A stretch of DNA of 64,000 nucleotides from Podocnemis expansa (GCA_007922195.1 ML681971.1:18231369-18295368), one strand, 5' to 3'; positions 13,723 to 26,770 are shown, counted from the first letter of the stretch. Notes: generated by a model not told the origin, from the letters alone. Numbers and translations: made by a program.

Positions 13723-14969
13723 GAGATTGGAGCTAATATTTTTGGCTCTTTTAAAAGGTGGTAAGGCATTTTCAATAAATGCAGGAGGTCAGAATCTGTT
13801 TTACATCTTAGTCAACTGATTGCACCGGCAGCAGCAGCGTGCGCATGATCATCTTGCTGGGACAGCATTTCAATATTGACTCCAAGAAAGGAGCATTGAC
13901 TACTGAATTGGTACCATAGTTATAATGAAGCATCTGCATTTCCTGTCCCCAAAACTGGCCCCTTTTAGATTTTTTTTAATGAATTCTCCATCCCAGGTGT
14001 ATTCTTAATTAAAATTAAGTTCATCCACAAAAGTAAGAACTGCAAGCCTAGAAACTCAAAGTTCCTTGGGATACAGTTTATGCCTTCTTGTCCTCCTCTT
14101 GCCGTGATTACTGATCACCTTGCTGGAAACAGCTGGTTTGCTGCAGCACCTGAGTCCAAGTGATATTTGGAAGCCTTTAAATTTCTGACAGTGATGTGTG
14201 AGTTGTCACCTTGTTTTGGCACGCTCCTTCTAAATGCATCAAACGTCTGCGGACTGAATCATTCTGGCATATGGAAAGCTATGGAAAAAATCATGAAATT
14301 AATCTTTCAAGAGAGAGGTTTCCATGCTCATATTTCTTAACAGTTAAAATGTGGTGCACTGCTTGCAGAGTATGCATGAGACTTTTGATTTTATAGAAGC
14401 CAGTACAAAATTGCTGGTTAGATAGCCATTAGACAGGAAATATAATGACTTATAGGTGTAGCTGCTGGTGATGCCTATAGTTAAGCTTACTTGCCTATCT
14501 CTATCGATGGTGTGTTTTTAAGTCAGCTTGCATGTGTTTTGCTTCTCAGCAACATATGGACAAATGAAGTAGCTGATATCTGAATTTGTTTCTGTCTCTG
14601 CAGTTAGATACCTCAGAGTTGCTGCATTCTGTTGATTAGCACAACTTAATCCATAGATAACTCTTCAGCAAGCTTTTGGTGTGTACTCCTAGGTTCTTAG
14701 TTATAAGGCCTGTCAAAAACGTTATATTAAAACTGATTTTTGGCCACCTCTCCCTCCCTAAAATCAATTCTAGACTAAACAAATATGTTCTATTTTTGGC
14801 CAGCTTCTTAGGGAAACTTTTGGATTTTATTTTTCTTTCAGAAACCCAGATGCCTGAAAATATTTTGCTGTCTCCCTGTGGTGCTTTGTGGTAGTTGTAA
14901 TATGCTTTTCCCATTCTTCCCATTCCTCTCTAGGGGCTGGAATCCCCAACTGTGTTACATCTCCTATGA

Positions 14970-15210
14970 GAGGTGTGTCAAGCTTATTTGCTATGGTGGG
15001 CCAGGTTTGGCTTAAATGTACTTCAAGTGGGCCGTACATACCATAAATATTAGGGCACTGTCGGGGCATCATGGAGTGGTGTGCATGTGAGACAGCACTC
15101 CCCCCACCCACTATTAGGGAGAGAACGTGGCCCCATGGAGCACACTCATGGGCTGGATGGGAGAGGTTCACAGGCCACATCCGGACCATGGACCAAGTTT
15201 GACACCCATA
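14970..15210. mobile_element. hAT-type MITE, about 241 bp
   Basis: The left end gaggtgtgtcaagctt is inverted relative to the right end aagtttgacaccc. Flanks tcctatga and tactatgg agree at 6 of 8 positions. The interior contains 'gggccaggtttggc' and 'gggccgtacat', typical of 'tcaaact/gggcc' reptile hAT relics. Confidence 0.6.
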
Positions 15211-15219
15211 TACTATGGT

Positions 15220-15415
15220 GAAGCCCAGCCTGGGATTCTCAGGATGCAACCATTTCTCAGCACCCTGAGCAGATAACATAGTGCATCACAGGTGATGTAG
15301 TACAGCCAGGGAGGACAGCCAATACAGGAGAAAGGGAATTGAAGGCACCCAAACTACAGTTTCCATGAGATGCTGCAGCAACATTTCTTAGTTGGAATAT
15401 TCCAGGTTTTGTTTT
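15220..15415. repeat. Interspersed repeat, 'actacagtttccatgag' family
   Basis: This copy shares 'actacag.t.cc.tgag' and a following 'gca.catttc...tt..aatatt' with the block at 24000-24180. A related block is seen at 19560-19880. It is a non-coding repeat of unknown class. Confidence 0.5.
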
Positions 15416-15959
15416 TTTCATAAAAAGTCAACATTTTCAATGGAAGTTTTTTGTCCCTCCAAAAAAGCGTGTATTTTCCCAGTCAGTTTTACTTAATTGT
15501 CTTGACCAAATTTTTGTTTCTTTCAGTAATGAGTCATTTTACAGATGTGCAAGATCTAAACTGAAACTTGACTCCAAGTTTAGTAACTGGACCTAATCTT
15601 CCAAATGCTCTGAATCAAAATCCTCAGTCTACACACCCTTGAAATGTAGCATTTTCAAAAATCTGTATCTGAATTTTCCTGTTTGGTCCATTCTGAGGTC
15701 ACCTTATGTTAATTTATTGTTGCTGTCATCTGGGAGAGCAGTATGTGAGCAATAGAGCACCTCAGTTATTGGGCGAGAAAGCAGTGCTGTAACATCTCTT
15801 ATAATTGACAACCTTTTGCTTGTTTTCCTGTAAGAGCTGAAAATTAACACTTGTCTTTCTATTGGTGCCTGTTAATTTGGCCCAGATCTGTCTTGGTACA
15901 AAACAGAAATAAAGAGAGCAGTCATGTATCATGAAAAAAACCTGCATTTTTTACACTGA

Positions 15960-17930
15960 TTGTTGTCACCATGTAGTAAAAACTGAAATTGAGCAAAGCT
16001 TTCGTGGCTGCTCTTAAAGGCCACACTTAATCAAATCCCCACACCCCCCATTTTCATTTTAAAGCTAGACAAAAGGAATCAATTAGAGATAGGACCAAAG
16101 CTGCAAATTCTGAATCTGTAGTCAAATGCCTCCCTCTCCTCCCACAGGGCTTGGGATGAGTTCAGAGTGAGGGTGTTGGTTCTGGCTTATTTCTAGAATG
16201 AATTCTAATGACATTGGACTTGTAGTTACATCAAATGTGCACAATGCTAACCATTTTATTCAGGGAGTGAAAATAAATTCCAGAAGATTTTGTATCAATT
16301 TAGAGACATTAGAGTTACAAAATGATCTCCCCTGTTGCAATAATTTATAATATTTAGCTGTTATATAACTAGTATTTAGCTCTGAATAACTACTTGTTAT
16401 GTCATTTGCAGAACTACTGGGGTTCATTACATTATTCTATTTGGGACATTTTGATGGAAAGATTATTTTCCATGACTATTAACAGAAAGCAGAAAACAGA
16501 CATCTGAGCGAGATTGTAAATGGATGAAATTAAACCACCATCAGGAGAACACTATCCACTGGTGTTAGCTATAATGTGGGAGCCCGTCAACATTTCTCAA
16601 TACGAAATTAGGAAAAAGGGGCCACCATTTGTTAAGCATTACTGCACAGGTTGTTTGTGATACTGTATTTCCATTCCCCCCATCATACCAGTAACTATGG
16701 TAACTCTGTGGGCAAATGCCAACTTCTTACTCATGATCATTGTATTTACTACAACAGGTGATCCTTATTTGGGCAACTTAAACTGGGCCACCAACAGGGA
16801 TGCCTTTGGAGCACCAAATAATTAAAATGATATGGCAGGGGGAGGGGATAGCTTTCAGAATGATGATGGGAAATAAGAAACAGGTAGTGTTTATTACTAA
16901 CAGCCTCTTAATTCATATTGATAGGCTAAGCTTTGCTGCTGGGATAAACACATTGATATTAATCCACTTCCAAAAGGAGGACACAATGCTTGTATTGGAA
17001 AGAATCCCAAGAGGGTTAAAGACAGAAATTACATTTTTCAGCCAGGCCTGTGTCTGTAAACAGTGCAGTTCAGTAGCAATGAAAGTGACTAACTGCTGCT
17101 TTAATGTATGAGCCATTGATTATATCCCAGGCTTTCTCCTCTGGTCCCACACTTGTCACACTGTCCTATTTATAGTAGGAGAAAGGGTTATCGCTGCATG
17201 CTGTTAATGTTGATGAGCCAGATGGGTGGCTCTGGCAGCAATTAACAGGATGAATTACGGAAATGCACAGATACTGAGAAGAGAAAGGGGAAAATGTCTG
17301 TCTTGCTTCCATGTCTGGGGTGGCTGAGATGCCATCTATGCTATGGGGCTTGTGTCTTGGTGAATGAAAAGATGCCACTTTATGACTATGCAAAGGCTGG
17401 GGATTGAGAAATAGGTTGTTTTGCCTTGTGATCCCAGCTGAGCACTTTCATGCTGGCAAACATTTTTGCTCTAACACCAGGGTAATAAAAGCAAATGCTG
17501 AGAGAGGTGGCAGAGGAATTTAATGAGTTGACATCCTTTTTCAGCAAGATCAGTGCTACCCTGCAATGCAAGAGCATGACATAAGTAAAAATGGATGGTC
17601 TCTTAATCTCAATATTAAAACAGCACCATCAATTTGGAGAACTTCTGACATGGATCCTAATCCTCATAAATGTAAGGCCTAATCTTGCAAGCACTTAAAA
17701 CCTGACACTGGTTGAGGATAAATTGGTTTAGCTCCATTGACTTGAATGGAGATGTGCCAGTTTACATCAGCAGAGAATTTAAGACAATAGTGCTTACTAC
17801 TAATTGTACTCTTAGTCCTATAAATGACTTTATTACATGCTAGCGAGCACTGCACCTGATAGTAGGGATATGTAGGATTGGACCCTTGATTCAGGTGTAA
17901 TACCTACTCTAAAGATCTCAGGACATGCTG
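15960..17930. other. Intron, apparently unique
   Basis: No recognisable exon or repeat. The frames at 16800-17111 and nearby overlap on both strands and resemble no known protein. Confidence 0.4.
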
Positions 17931-18009
17931 GAGTGGATGAAGAACAGGGAGACAAAATGGGGAACAGTTGTTTACGAAAAGGAAGGCTGTGGCAGGTTTA
18001 TCTGAGGAG

Positions 18010-18705
18010 CAGAATTGGCTTTTGGGGTAGGCGAAGCAGGCGACTGCCTAGGGCCCCTGAGCAGCAAGGGGCCCCTTCACCTGCCCCACCCTGCAGAACA
18101 CATGGCAGGGCGCCAGGACTAGGGCCAGGGCCGGCAGGGGTGGGGCTGTGTGGCGAGGTGAGGCCCAGGGCAAGTTGGGCTGTGGGAGCCCAGGTGCGGG
18201 GGGGGGGTAGGGCAAGGGGCAAAGCGCACTGTCACAGAGAAGGGCTCCTGCCCTGCCCCTGGGCCAGCTGCTCTGCCCTTAGGGGCAGGGTGGGTCAGCC
18301 CAGAGGCCCAGGTCTGTGCTCCTGCCCTGCCCCTTGCCTTTGCAATAGAGGGTTGTTGCCCCCAGCAGGGCACCGGGGCCATTTTTGGGGCCCCTGACTG
18401 GGTGCTGGGGTTGTGGAGGCAGTTGGCCCTAGGGAGAAGGGGCTGGGGGCAGGAGATTGGCCCCTGGAGGGGTGCTGGGGCCTCAGAGGGTTTTTGGAGC
18501 CCCTGGCAGGTGGAAGAGGCTGGCCCTGGGGATCCAGAGTCATGGGGGGGGGCGAGGTGTCATGCCTGCAGTGGGCATGGAAGGTGGTCTGGGGGCCAGC
18601 AGTGGGGACCCAGGGCCATGGAGGGTGGTTTTGGGGGCCTACAGAGGGCCCAGCATTGCGCCTTTGCCTAGGGCCGCCAATTGGCTAAGGCTGCCTGTGC
18701 TGAGA
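18010..18705. mobile_element. GC-rich MITE-like repeat
   Basis: A GC-rich island of about 690 bp begins with ggggtaggcgaagcaggcg and 'ctgcctagggcccc', and ends with an inverted version around 'tttgcctagggccgcc'. Its abrupt base composition and long overlapping frames on both strands fit a non-coding repeat, not an exon or promoter island. Confidence 0.55.
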
Positions 18706-18759
18706 AGAAACTAGGAAACATTCCTTGGTGGAGAAGTGGGAAGTGGGCTGGGTATAGAG

Positions 18760-19293
18760 AGGGCTGTCCCTAGGGGGGCATGGGGCCCTGGGTAAATTGC
18801 CCTCTGTGGGGTCCCCACTCAGCCCCTCCCACCCACTGGCATGGGGGGTGAGTCCGGCTGGCCCATGGGAGGGGCAGACTCTTTTGCCCGTGAGCCAGCA
18901 GTCCCATGCCGGGGTCTAGGCTAGCTGGCCAAAAGCAGTGCCTGGTTCAGCGATCCCAGTCCATGCCTCCCCCCACCACGTGTGCTGCTTTCAGCTCTGT
19001 GCCAGAGGCAGCAGGGAGTGGGCAGAAGGCAGCATGGTTGTGGGGGTAGCGGTAGGGGCCGCCCCCTCCCCACTGTCTCCGGCACAGAGCTGAAAGCAGC
19101 ATGTGTGATGGGGGCAGACCGGGGGGGTGCTGAACTGGGCACCGCTTTTGCTGGCTAGCCTGGTTCCTGGCATGGGGGTGGGGGGGGCATTGCAGACCTG
19201 TGCTGCGTTGCTTGGTAGGACAGCAAGGGGCCCCAGAACCTTGGGGTCTGGGATGATTGCCCCTCTTGCCCCCCCCACCAGGGGTGGCCCTGA
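18760..19293. mobile_element. GC-rich MITE, 534 bp
   Basis: The left end agggctgtccctagggggg is inverted at the right end (ccaccaggggtggccctga). Flanking direct repeats gtatagag (18752-18759) and gtatagga (19294-19301) support insertion as a unit. A relative starts near 52709 and right-end relatives occur at 53.9 and 54.1 kb. The G/C runs create spurious frames. Confidence 0.6.
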
Positions 19294-19519
19294 GTATAGG
19301 ATGCATATGGGATACAGGAGGTCTGGTTTCAGTGACACTCATAATTTGTGTTGAACAGTGACAGTGAGATGGAATACTGAGAATGGACAGGAACCTTCCA
19401 TCAGTGGCTTTTCAATAGAAATTGCAGTTTCCACAATCAATATTTTCTGCGATGAAAAAAATTCAATATGGGAAAGTGTTTCAGTTTTCCTGTTGGGTAA
19501 AAATTAAACTTTGAGCTTA

Positions 19520-19585
19520 TAGTTGCTCACCAACAGATATTGGTCCAATAAAACATATTACCTCTCTCTCCCATCTCTCTGCTGT
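19520..19585 (-). repeat. 'Ttggtccaataaa' tail repeat
   Basis: The text 'caccaacagatattggtcc' then 'aataaaacatattacctc' is the reverse complement of the repeat at 35400-35525. This is a widespread reptile interspersed tail, possibly Penelope-derived. Confidence 0.5.
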
Positions 19586-19885
19586 GGATCAGTGTGGCAT
19601 TGATCTGTGTTGACCTGAGTTGCCATGGTAGCTCATAGGAATTGTGGTTTGGGTGCCTCATTAAAGCCCCCTCTGTGCATTCTCTTATATGGACTAGGGT
19701 CAGTGCCTGGATTATATCTCCCAAGAAACAGTGTACTCTCCCCTCTAGCTGAACTGATGGGATGTATCATGGGAGTCATGTGACCATGGTGCCTTATGGG
19801 AACTGTAGCTACTGAAGGGAGTTCACCTCTTGAAATTTTGGTGCTCCATGTTCCCATTAAATTCCCATGAGGTTCTACAGCAGCT
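19586..19885. repeat. Interspersed repeat, 'gggaactgtagctac' family
   Basis: It contains 'catgggagtcatgtgacca' and 'tatgggaactgtagct', related to the repeat blocks near 15.3 and 24.1 kb. It is non-coding. Confidence 0.4.
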
Positions 19886-19899
19886 CAGGAAGATGGCGA

Positions 19900-21425
19900 T
19901 TAATATTAAACCAAGACAAAATGAAGTATTCAATTAGTTGAATAAATGAAACAAAGTATTTAACTTTGGAAGTGCTGAAATGTGTCAGAAATGTACAAAG
20001 TGTTTCTGAACTGAGGTTTTTTTTTTAATTTTCTGTTCTGTATAAAATGTTTATATTTTGATTTCTTATCTCAATGTAGAAATTTTTTTTTAAAAATAAA
20101 ATCAATTTCTTATGAAATGGCAATTCTTATTTGCAAAGATGTTGGTTTGGGGGCACGCTGAAAAGATCTGTGATGTGAGGTTTCAGATTTTGTGCATGGT
20201 CAATCAGTTCCTACAAAGGACTTGGGATGTTCTCATTGCTTATGTATTTCTTAAATTAACCTAGAACATTCCCATTTAGATAATAAAATAAACTGCAATA
20301 GTGATATTAGAGACCCTAGAGTCTGAGTTAATTATAAGAATTTCACATTTTAAATTTAAATGTAAAATTTTTAACAAGTCCTTTACCCTAAAATGAAGAT
20401 GAAAAATAAATTGTCCTTCAGGCATCTTGCTATACACTGTGAAGAGATTCAATGCAAGTCATAAACATTTGTACTAATCAGGCACAGCACTCAATTAACT
20501 CCTGCTTTGGAGGTTTTCCAGTTCAATTCAAAGGGAGCTCTGGGACCCTGGGAGCACTTCATCATAAATGGGTGCCATTTAATGCAAAACAGTATTAGCA
20601 TTCCTTGTGTTCTTTCGTATTAGTCTAAATTGTCAACGTGTTACTCTATGAGTGCCATTTTCATTAGCAATAATGGGACACAATATGTTTATGCACATTA
20701 CATTAAGAACGTAGCCTGTTGTGTCAGTCAGATTGGGTTAATTAAAGTAATAGTAGTGCCGTGAGCAGTGGGAGAATGAATATTGTTTAGGTTCAAGGTT
20801 AAATTTGCCTCTGCCATTAATTAATCACTGTTTTCCTACATCACCAAGGTGAATCAAAGGAAGTAGATTGGCCTATTCCATGTCTGATTTCTGTCATTCT
20901 GTTAGCTCATCCATTCCTCCAGGATCTGCATTTCCCTGGAGGTTGTCTTTTCTGCTCCTGCTGCTTTGTTAGAGGGAAGCAAACCAGGCTGGGGGAGGAG
21001 CCTATAGAGCAGCCTCTCATTATGGGTCTGCTGTAGAGAGCCATATCTGTAGGCTTTTAGGATGTGTAAATATATACCAATCTATGCTGTAGACCATGGT
21101 CGCTTGGGGTGATCACCGGTATGGCCAAGTTCTGTAGTATAGCCAGAGCCTTAGTTGATTTACACCTGAGATAAAAGAATCACCAGTTCCATCCACGTGG
21201 GTTTGTTGTGAGAAGACTGTCTTCAATAACACAATTTCACTTTGCTTCCTAATATTTCACAGATTACATTTCTTTTCTCAAAATTCTTACCAGCGGAGAA
21301 AGTAAATGATTTCACTCTGTTCTAAAACTGAAAAAAGATGTGTGTAAGCAGTCTGGAGTCATAATAACAATCAGCCTGTAGAACTCAACAACCTCTTCTG
21401 TTTTAAATTTGCACTTCAGGTGAGC
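19900..21425. other. AT-rich intron, possibly conserved non-coding
   Basis: This stretch contains no recognised repeat or exon. It is AT-rich with non-repetitive texture, and the part at 20500-20850 has several TAAT/ATTA motifs. Conservation cannot be judged from one sequence. Confidence 0.3.
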
Positions 21426-21429
21426 CTAG

Positions 21430-21530
21430 AGATCCTAAACAAGGATCCAAGCCCTGTACTACTAAGCAGTGTATGAATCTATAATACAAAGACAGACCCT
21501 GTCCCAGAAGACTTGCCATACAGGGATTAT
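21430..21530 (-). repeat. SINE/L2-tail fragment
   Basis: The text 'ccaagccctgtactactaa', 'gcagtgtatgaatctataat' and 'acaaagacagaccctgtccc' is the reverse of the common 'agggactgt...' reptile SINE tail. Confidence 0.5.
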
Positions 21531-22229
21531 TCACCTGTAATGTGTTGTCTAAAATAGGACTAAGGCATAGTAGAGCCATATGAGATTACTTAACTTGACT
21601 GTCGCAGGTTTTTTCCAGACTCAGTAAATGTGCATTTAAAATCTTTGTTCTAGTGCAAAAGCCTGGCTGATATTTTTGAAATCAAGTCCAAAAAACACTC
21701 CTTTATGCCAAGACTCATCCCAGAGAGACTTATTAGAGCCACGATAGAAACCTTCTGAAGATAAAGGCTTACAATGGGAGTGCTGATGTAGCCAGCTGCG
21801 AAAAAACTACTATAACAAACATTTTCATTTACAGCAAATCTTTTAGCAGTCATAATCCCTATGTGGACATCAATGAGAGGTTTACAGGACTATTATGTGA
21901 CTGTTTAACGAAAGAGCAGTTCAGATAACATCAACACATCCCGTTAGTACAGACACTATTTTTTTCCCCTTTGGGTTCCAGAAGGAAGACTTGACACTTT
22001 CTAGTAAAATCATCACAGGATCTTTTCCAACTCAGCTTTTTAGTGTGAAATAAACAGAACGCAAGAAGGTAAAACATCTTTAGAGCTGTCTCTGTCATAC
22101 CAGATTCAATAATTTTAGCAGAAAGGTACATGGGACTCTTTGTTTAAGCAGTTCAAGTCAACTACTAGGGCTGGATTCTACTGTTTCCTTCAGAAGCTGT
22201 CACCAGTGGACTCACCTGTGCAGCAAGGT

Positions 22230-22560
22230 GCTTTGCAGCAAAGCTGGGCAAATAACTGAATTTTCAATTTGGTGGCTGTTCTGAGAAGCAAAATAAAAAT
22301 CAGCTTGATCCAAACCAAAATTTAAAAAAAGTTCAGAATTTTTGGCCAGTTGGAAAAATTTGAATGAAACGTTTGACCCGAAACAAAATATTTTTATTTA
22401 TGGGCATTTAAACAAAAAAAAAGGGGGGGGGGGAGGACAAGGAGGGTGATATCCCCCTTTTACTCAGTAGTCTAGTGTTTAAAGCAACAACTTAGTTTGT
22501 GGAAGATTCAGGTACAAATCCTCGTTTCAGAGCCAGGATTTGAAACTGGGTCTTCCATGT
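22230..22560 (+). repeat. DNA-transposon relic followed by tRNA-SINE head
   Basis: The part 22240-22420 ('gctgggcaaataactgaatt', 'aacaaaatatttttatttat') looks like an old DNA-transposon relic. The part 22455-22550 has an A-box-like 'ctcagtagtctagtg' and a B-box-like 'ggtacaaatcc'. A G run of about 12 bases near 22424 joins them. Confidence 0.45.
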
Positions 22561-23334
22561 TCCAGGTGGGTGTGTTATCCATGAAGAATTCCATGTAATA
22601 CAATACAAGAAATGTTTCGCTGTGTGTCACTCAGAAGTCTACGACTTCTGTTTGGTCAACAGTGGAAGCAGCTGTGGGCACAGTGAGAGATCTTTGTTCA
22701 GAATATCACCACTCTGAATGGGCTTCATGGTCTGGTATCATCCAATTTTTAAGTTATCTGCCATTTTTGGCTTTTTCTGCACACATAATTTTACAAATAA
22801 CACCTGTGTGACAGTTACTGAGATGTAGAAAAAGTGACTGAGAGACACCACCATCTCCTTCTTCTCTATTTTTGTGAATAGCATGGAGGTTCTTGTAAAT
22901 TTAACCTGAAATGAAGTAAGTGTGTTTCTGTTCAAAACTATTCAGGGAATTAATGTCAAATTCATAGGTAGTTCTGGTCAACCTGAAAATGCATTTTTTC
23001 AGCAAATAAAATTATTTATCTGAAAAGTTTTGCCCAGGTCTCCTACTCAGTATATATAAGGGAATCAAGATTTGACCCTTTGGTTTTACCAGATAAGTTT
23101 GTCCAAAGCCCAAGCCTGTTTGAATAATTTATTTTTTTATTCCACTGGGAACAGCAGTTTAAAAACAAACAAACATTAACCCTCAGTGATGGCTACCATA
23201 ACCTTGGACTACTTCACCAAAACAGACCTTGTTTGTCTCTTTCCTATTTCCAGCTTTAGAGAAAGGCAAAAGTGACTGCAGACATGGCACATGTAGCATG
23301 AATTACAATTGTATCTACTTCTGATGACATAAGG

Positions 23335-23420
23335 TAGTGGTTCTCAACAGCTAAGTTGCAATCCCCAGGGAGTGTCATTACAAGCAATTGAGAGTTGTGA
23401 GGTTGAAAATTATACTGCAA
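23335..23420. repeat. hAT 5'-end-like fragment
   Basis: 'Gtagtggttctcaacagc' is the classical hAT left end form. The matching right end was not found, so the fragment is probably truncated. Confidence 0.35.
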
Positions 23421-23999
23421 GCTACAGCAAAGAAATCTCACTTCACACAGTTCCCTGTGTCTCAAGGTCAAATATTCTCCATCAGTCTTTTGAAACACAC
23501 AATTACATTATGTAGCAGGGGTGGGCCAATTTACTGACACTCCCCCCAATCTCCCACTTCCTGCTGGCCAGAATCCTCTAGCCCCACCACCATGCTGCAG
23601 GGCACAAGCTCTGAGATACCCACCCTAGTTTGTTGGTAGAGAATAGGAGGGGGCACTGGGGGCTCCATGAGTTGCACTTTAAGTGTGAACGAGATGCATA
23701 TAGCTGATAAGCCACCATTTGGTCACCCCCGTTATCTGTTTTATACTGTTTTTTTTAAATTAATCCTTATAGTAAATGTAAGGTAGACTGGGTCATGAAA
23801 TCTTTTTTACTTCAGATAAGAGGTTGTCAGTCTGGAAAGAATGAAAAACATTGATCTTAGATGCTGCTTCTAGGTTCTGCTTCCTGCTCCTGGGCTTATG
23901 ATAAAATTGATTCATGTCTGGATCAGAATTTCACCACAGGCTCATCTCTCCCAGTTATTAGTAACATAGGGAAGACTTTCTTAATTGTTGGCAGTTGAC

Positions 24000-24185
24000 T
24001 GTCTCCCGTGGTGCACTGTGACCAAGGACTCCCATGATGCTACTGCCTCAATGACTGTCTTGCGTCATGGGAAGTGTAAGCCCTGGGAGCTCTGAATGGA
24101 TAAATAAAACAGAATGGGACCATAAGGCACTGGAACTACAGCTCCCTTGAGGCACCATGACAGCATTTCCCAATTAAAATATTTT
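24000..24185. repeat. Interspersed repeat, 'aactacagctccc' family
   Basis: This is the second clear copy of the block at 15220-15415. It shares 'actacag.tccc' and the downstream 'gcatttcccaattaaaatat'. Confidence 0.5.
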
Positions 24186-24519
24186 TGGTTTTGGCCAAAA
24201 ATTTAACTTCTCTATCATGAAAATAAACACACCAAAAAACCCTTTTGTTGAAATTTTCTGGTGGGGGCAGAGGCAGGAAGAGATCCTGCATTCTGGTTAG
24301 CATGAATGAATTTTTAACTCAATAGTGTCCATTGTAAGAGGGTACTTGCCTGCCATTTTGTAGCTACGACTGAAGGAAGGGAGATTTGTATGCAGGCGAG
24401 AGAGAAGCATTTGTGTAAAATGTGACTTATTTATTGACGGAGTTCAGGTCTCCACTCTAAAGTTCCATTGGAGTAACTGCATGCTGCTGTAGGACATCTG
24501 GTGAGGACACTCTAAGCCC

Positions 24520-24675
24520 ATGGGAGGCTGTAACTACGTTGTCAGGAAAAACTCTCCTAGATCTATTTGCATCAGAGGTTAAGGTTGGTATATGTTACTT
24601 ATGGAAGTGGATTTTCCACATCTCTGAGTGAGAAAGCTACACTGATGTAAGTTCGTAGTGTTGACCAAGCCTAAG
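24520..24675. repeat. MITE fragment
   Basis: The right end 'gtagtgttgaccaagcc' with 'gctacactgatgtaagtt' resembles the 'gtgtagacaagcc' right end of the family seen at 6.7 and 13.2 kb. The left end is unclear. Confidence 0.4.
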
Positions 24676-25349
24676 TTTGATTGAAAACTTGCTGTTGAAC
24701 AACTGCTTCCTTAAAAGGGTGGAGTGAACTCTGAGGTGCATTGCCTTCAAAGGGATACTTAATGAAAAACAAGTTCTCATCCCTGCCCATACTAATGCAT
24801 TCTATGCACTGGAAATTGTTTCATAGTTTTTTGAAGGATGCTGAGCAAGTGCTGTAATGTGCCATGCTGCCATTTACACACTATGCCTACTGTGATTTTG
24901 AGGTATTCAATTGTATGAACTCCTCTGTCCTCAGTTTGTAAAATACACGTCCTACAGTGTGTGTGAGAAGATAAAGAAAAACATTGAGTTTAAAATCTGT
25001 ACTAGTAAATATTCCTTCATACCCTAAACTGGCAGCAAAAGTCCTGCCGGTAGGTTGTGGTATTGAGTCATTCCTCTTGCTTTGAAATACTTGTATCAGG
25101 ACACAGCCAATGATATTATTAACTTATATTGAAGTGAAATGGACAAAGGCCTGTTCAGGAATGGCTTGTTAACAGCATGGTGGATTATTGATTTTGGCCA
25201 CATAGAAATGAAAATAGCCAAAAGCTTAAAATGCCTAGTTGTTGCTTAGGCATCTGTGAATTGGGGAGCTCTGCTCATACATTATTATAAATGAAAACAT
25301 GTATCTTGGTGACTGTGGATTTTTATTAGGAGCTCAAAGTCTTCAGTGT

Positions 25350-25445
25350 TATCAAGAAAAGCAAGGAGTCCTGTGGCACTTAAAGACTAACACATTTATT
25401 TATTGCATGAGCTTTCATGGGTGGAAAATCCCATTTTGTTATCAA
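25350..25445 (-). repeat. Penelope-like 3' tail
   Basis: 'Gcaaggagtcctgtggcac', 'ttaaagactaacacattt' and 'catgagctttcatggg' are the reverse complement of the tail at 55440-55552. Confidence 0.7.
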
Positions 25446-26044
25446 GGTATGTTTGTTATTGCTAATGAGCACCCGAAAGTGGTCAGTTAAGATGGGCAGA
25501 GTTTGGACCAACTGCAGCATTTGGCTCTTGATCTGATCTGTCAAGGGCTATGCCAAAATGCTAGGTGAGTAAAGGGATCAATTTGGCTATTAAATCCCCA
25601 TCGTCTCACTTAATACAAAGGTAGTGTCTCTTATCCTCTGTAGCCCTCTGAGTTGCTGGTGGACAAGTGGAGGGGAAAGAACAGCCAGGGTGAGAAAATT
25701 AGATATTGAGATGGTGCATGGTCCCTTTGACCAGGGTGCTAGACTAGGACATGAGGCATGATCTAAAATGTTAAAGATGGATCTGCTTCTAGGCTTCCCA
25801 TTGGTTTGAAGGGGATTTCAAATATATATTCCTTGTGATTTGCAGGAATAAAATACAGCCCATATATAGAAATGCACTAAAGGAATGAAAATGGAGGCAG
25901 TAGTAGCCAGAAAAGTGCCTAGCAAGTGTGTGCTTCAGTTCTTATCGACATTCTTTACATCCTGTTCGTTCTAAAGTGTGTAGCTTTGTGGTGTAGAGGT
26001 ACTGTCACATCTGATGCACCATCACATCTGAGCAATGGATGATG

Positions 26045-26100
26045 TGAATCTTAGATATTAGGGTTTGAAGGGACCTCAGGAGGTCATCTAGTAACATATA
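26045..26100 (-). repeat. CR1 LINE 3' fragment
   Basis: 'Ttagggtttgaagggacctc' followed by 'aggaggtcatctagta' is the reverse complement of the CR1 3' end seen on the + strand near 60230-60295. Confidence 0.65.
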
Positions 26101-26770
26101 GCTTCATATTTTCTCATCAGCATAAGACTGTATGTCTGTGCTGTATTAATGCGATACTGGTATTTAGCTCTCCCAAAATGCTACGGCCTGCCTATTTTCA
26201 AATATCAAGCTTCTGTCAAAAGCTACAGGAACGTTTATGTTAACAGCAAAGAAAACAAAGCTCTTTGATGTTCATTTGAGGAAGTCGCTCAGTGAGTGGG
26301 AAATTCAGTATTTTACATGCAAATCTGCAACCCAAACAGGATGTTGCATCTTCAGATGAGTGACAGAAGAAAATCAGTTCAAATGTGAGCCACTCCACCA
26401 TTTCTAGGAAATGCTTCCTTCACCTTTAGAAGTATTTGTACAGCTCGAGGGTTAACTTGGAACTGATGGTCTGAAGTAAGTTCAGCTGGGTGGAATATTT
26501 CTTTGTCTCTTAAGTCACTCCACTAGATGAAAGCATTGCATGCTAAACTTCAGCATAGGGTTGTTTTAATAATGCTAATTCAGATTATTTTGTAAAATTT
26601 TTGCTACAATTCACACGATCTGCTTGGCCGTCTCATTAGGTTAAGAACGTGAATGAGCCAAAATGAGCATCTCAATCAATCCACAAGGATTCAGACTTTT
26701 TTATTTTTCTTTAGCTTGATAAGCAGATCATCATGCTACTTTGTTAATTGGAGTCTCTCTTTATTTCCAG

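Larger units (their letters stand above)
1..26770 (+). other. PITPNM3: Upstream intron of PITPNM3 (inferred)
   Basis: No open frame in this stretch resembles a conserved vertebrate protein, and all frames are short. Because the exon at 26771 begins in phase 1 and lies near the protein N-terminus, this DNA is probably the first long intron. It could also include intergenic or promoter sequence if exon 1 lies inside it unseen. It contains SINEs, MITEs and Penelope tails, listed separately. Confidence 0.6.

Noticed and set aside
14827..15279. 150-residue minus-strand frame
   Set aside because: Runs across a hAT-type MITE and a repeat block; not a host gene.
17933..18714. Overlapping long frames in GC-rich DNA, up to 154 residues
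   Set aside because: Open on both strands, low complexity (Gly/Pro/Arg-rich), and located inside a MITE-like repeat; no splice sites or known domain.
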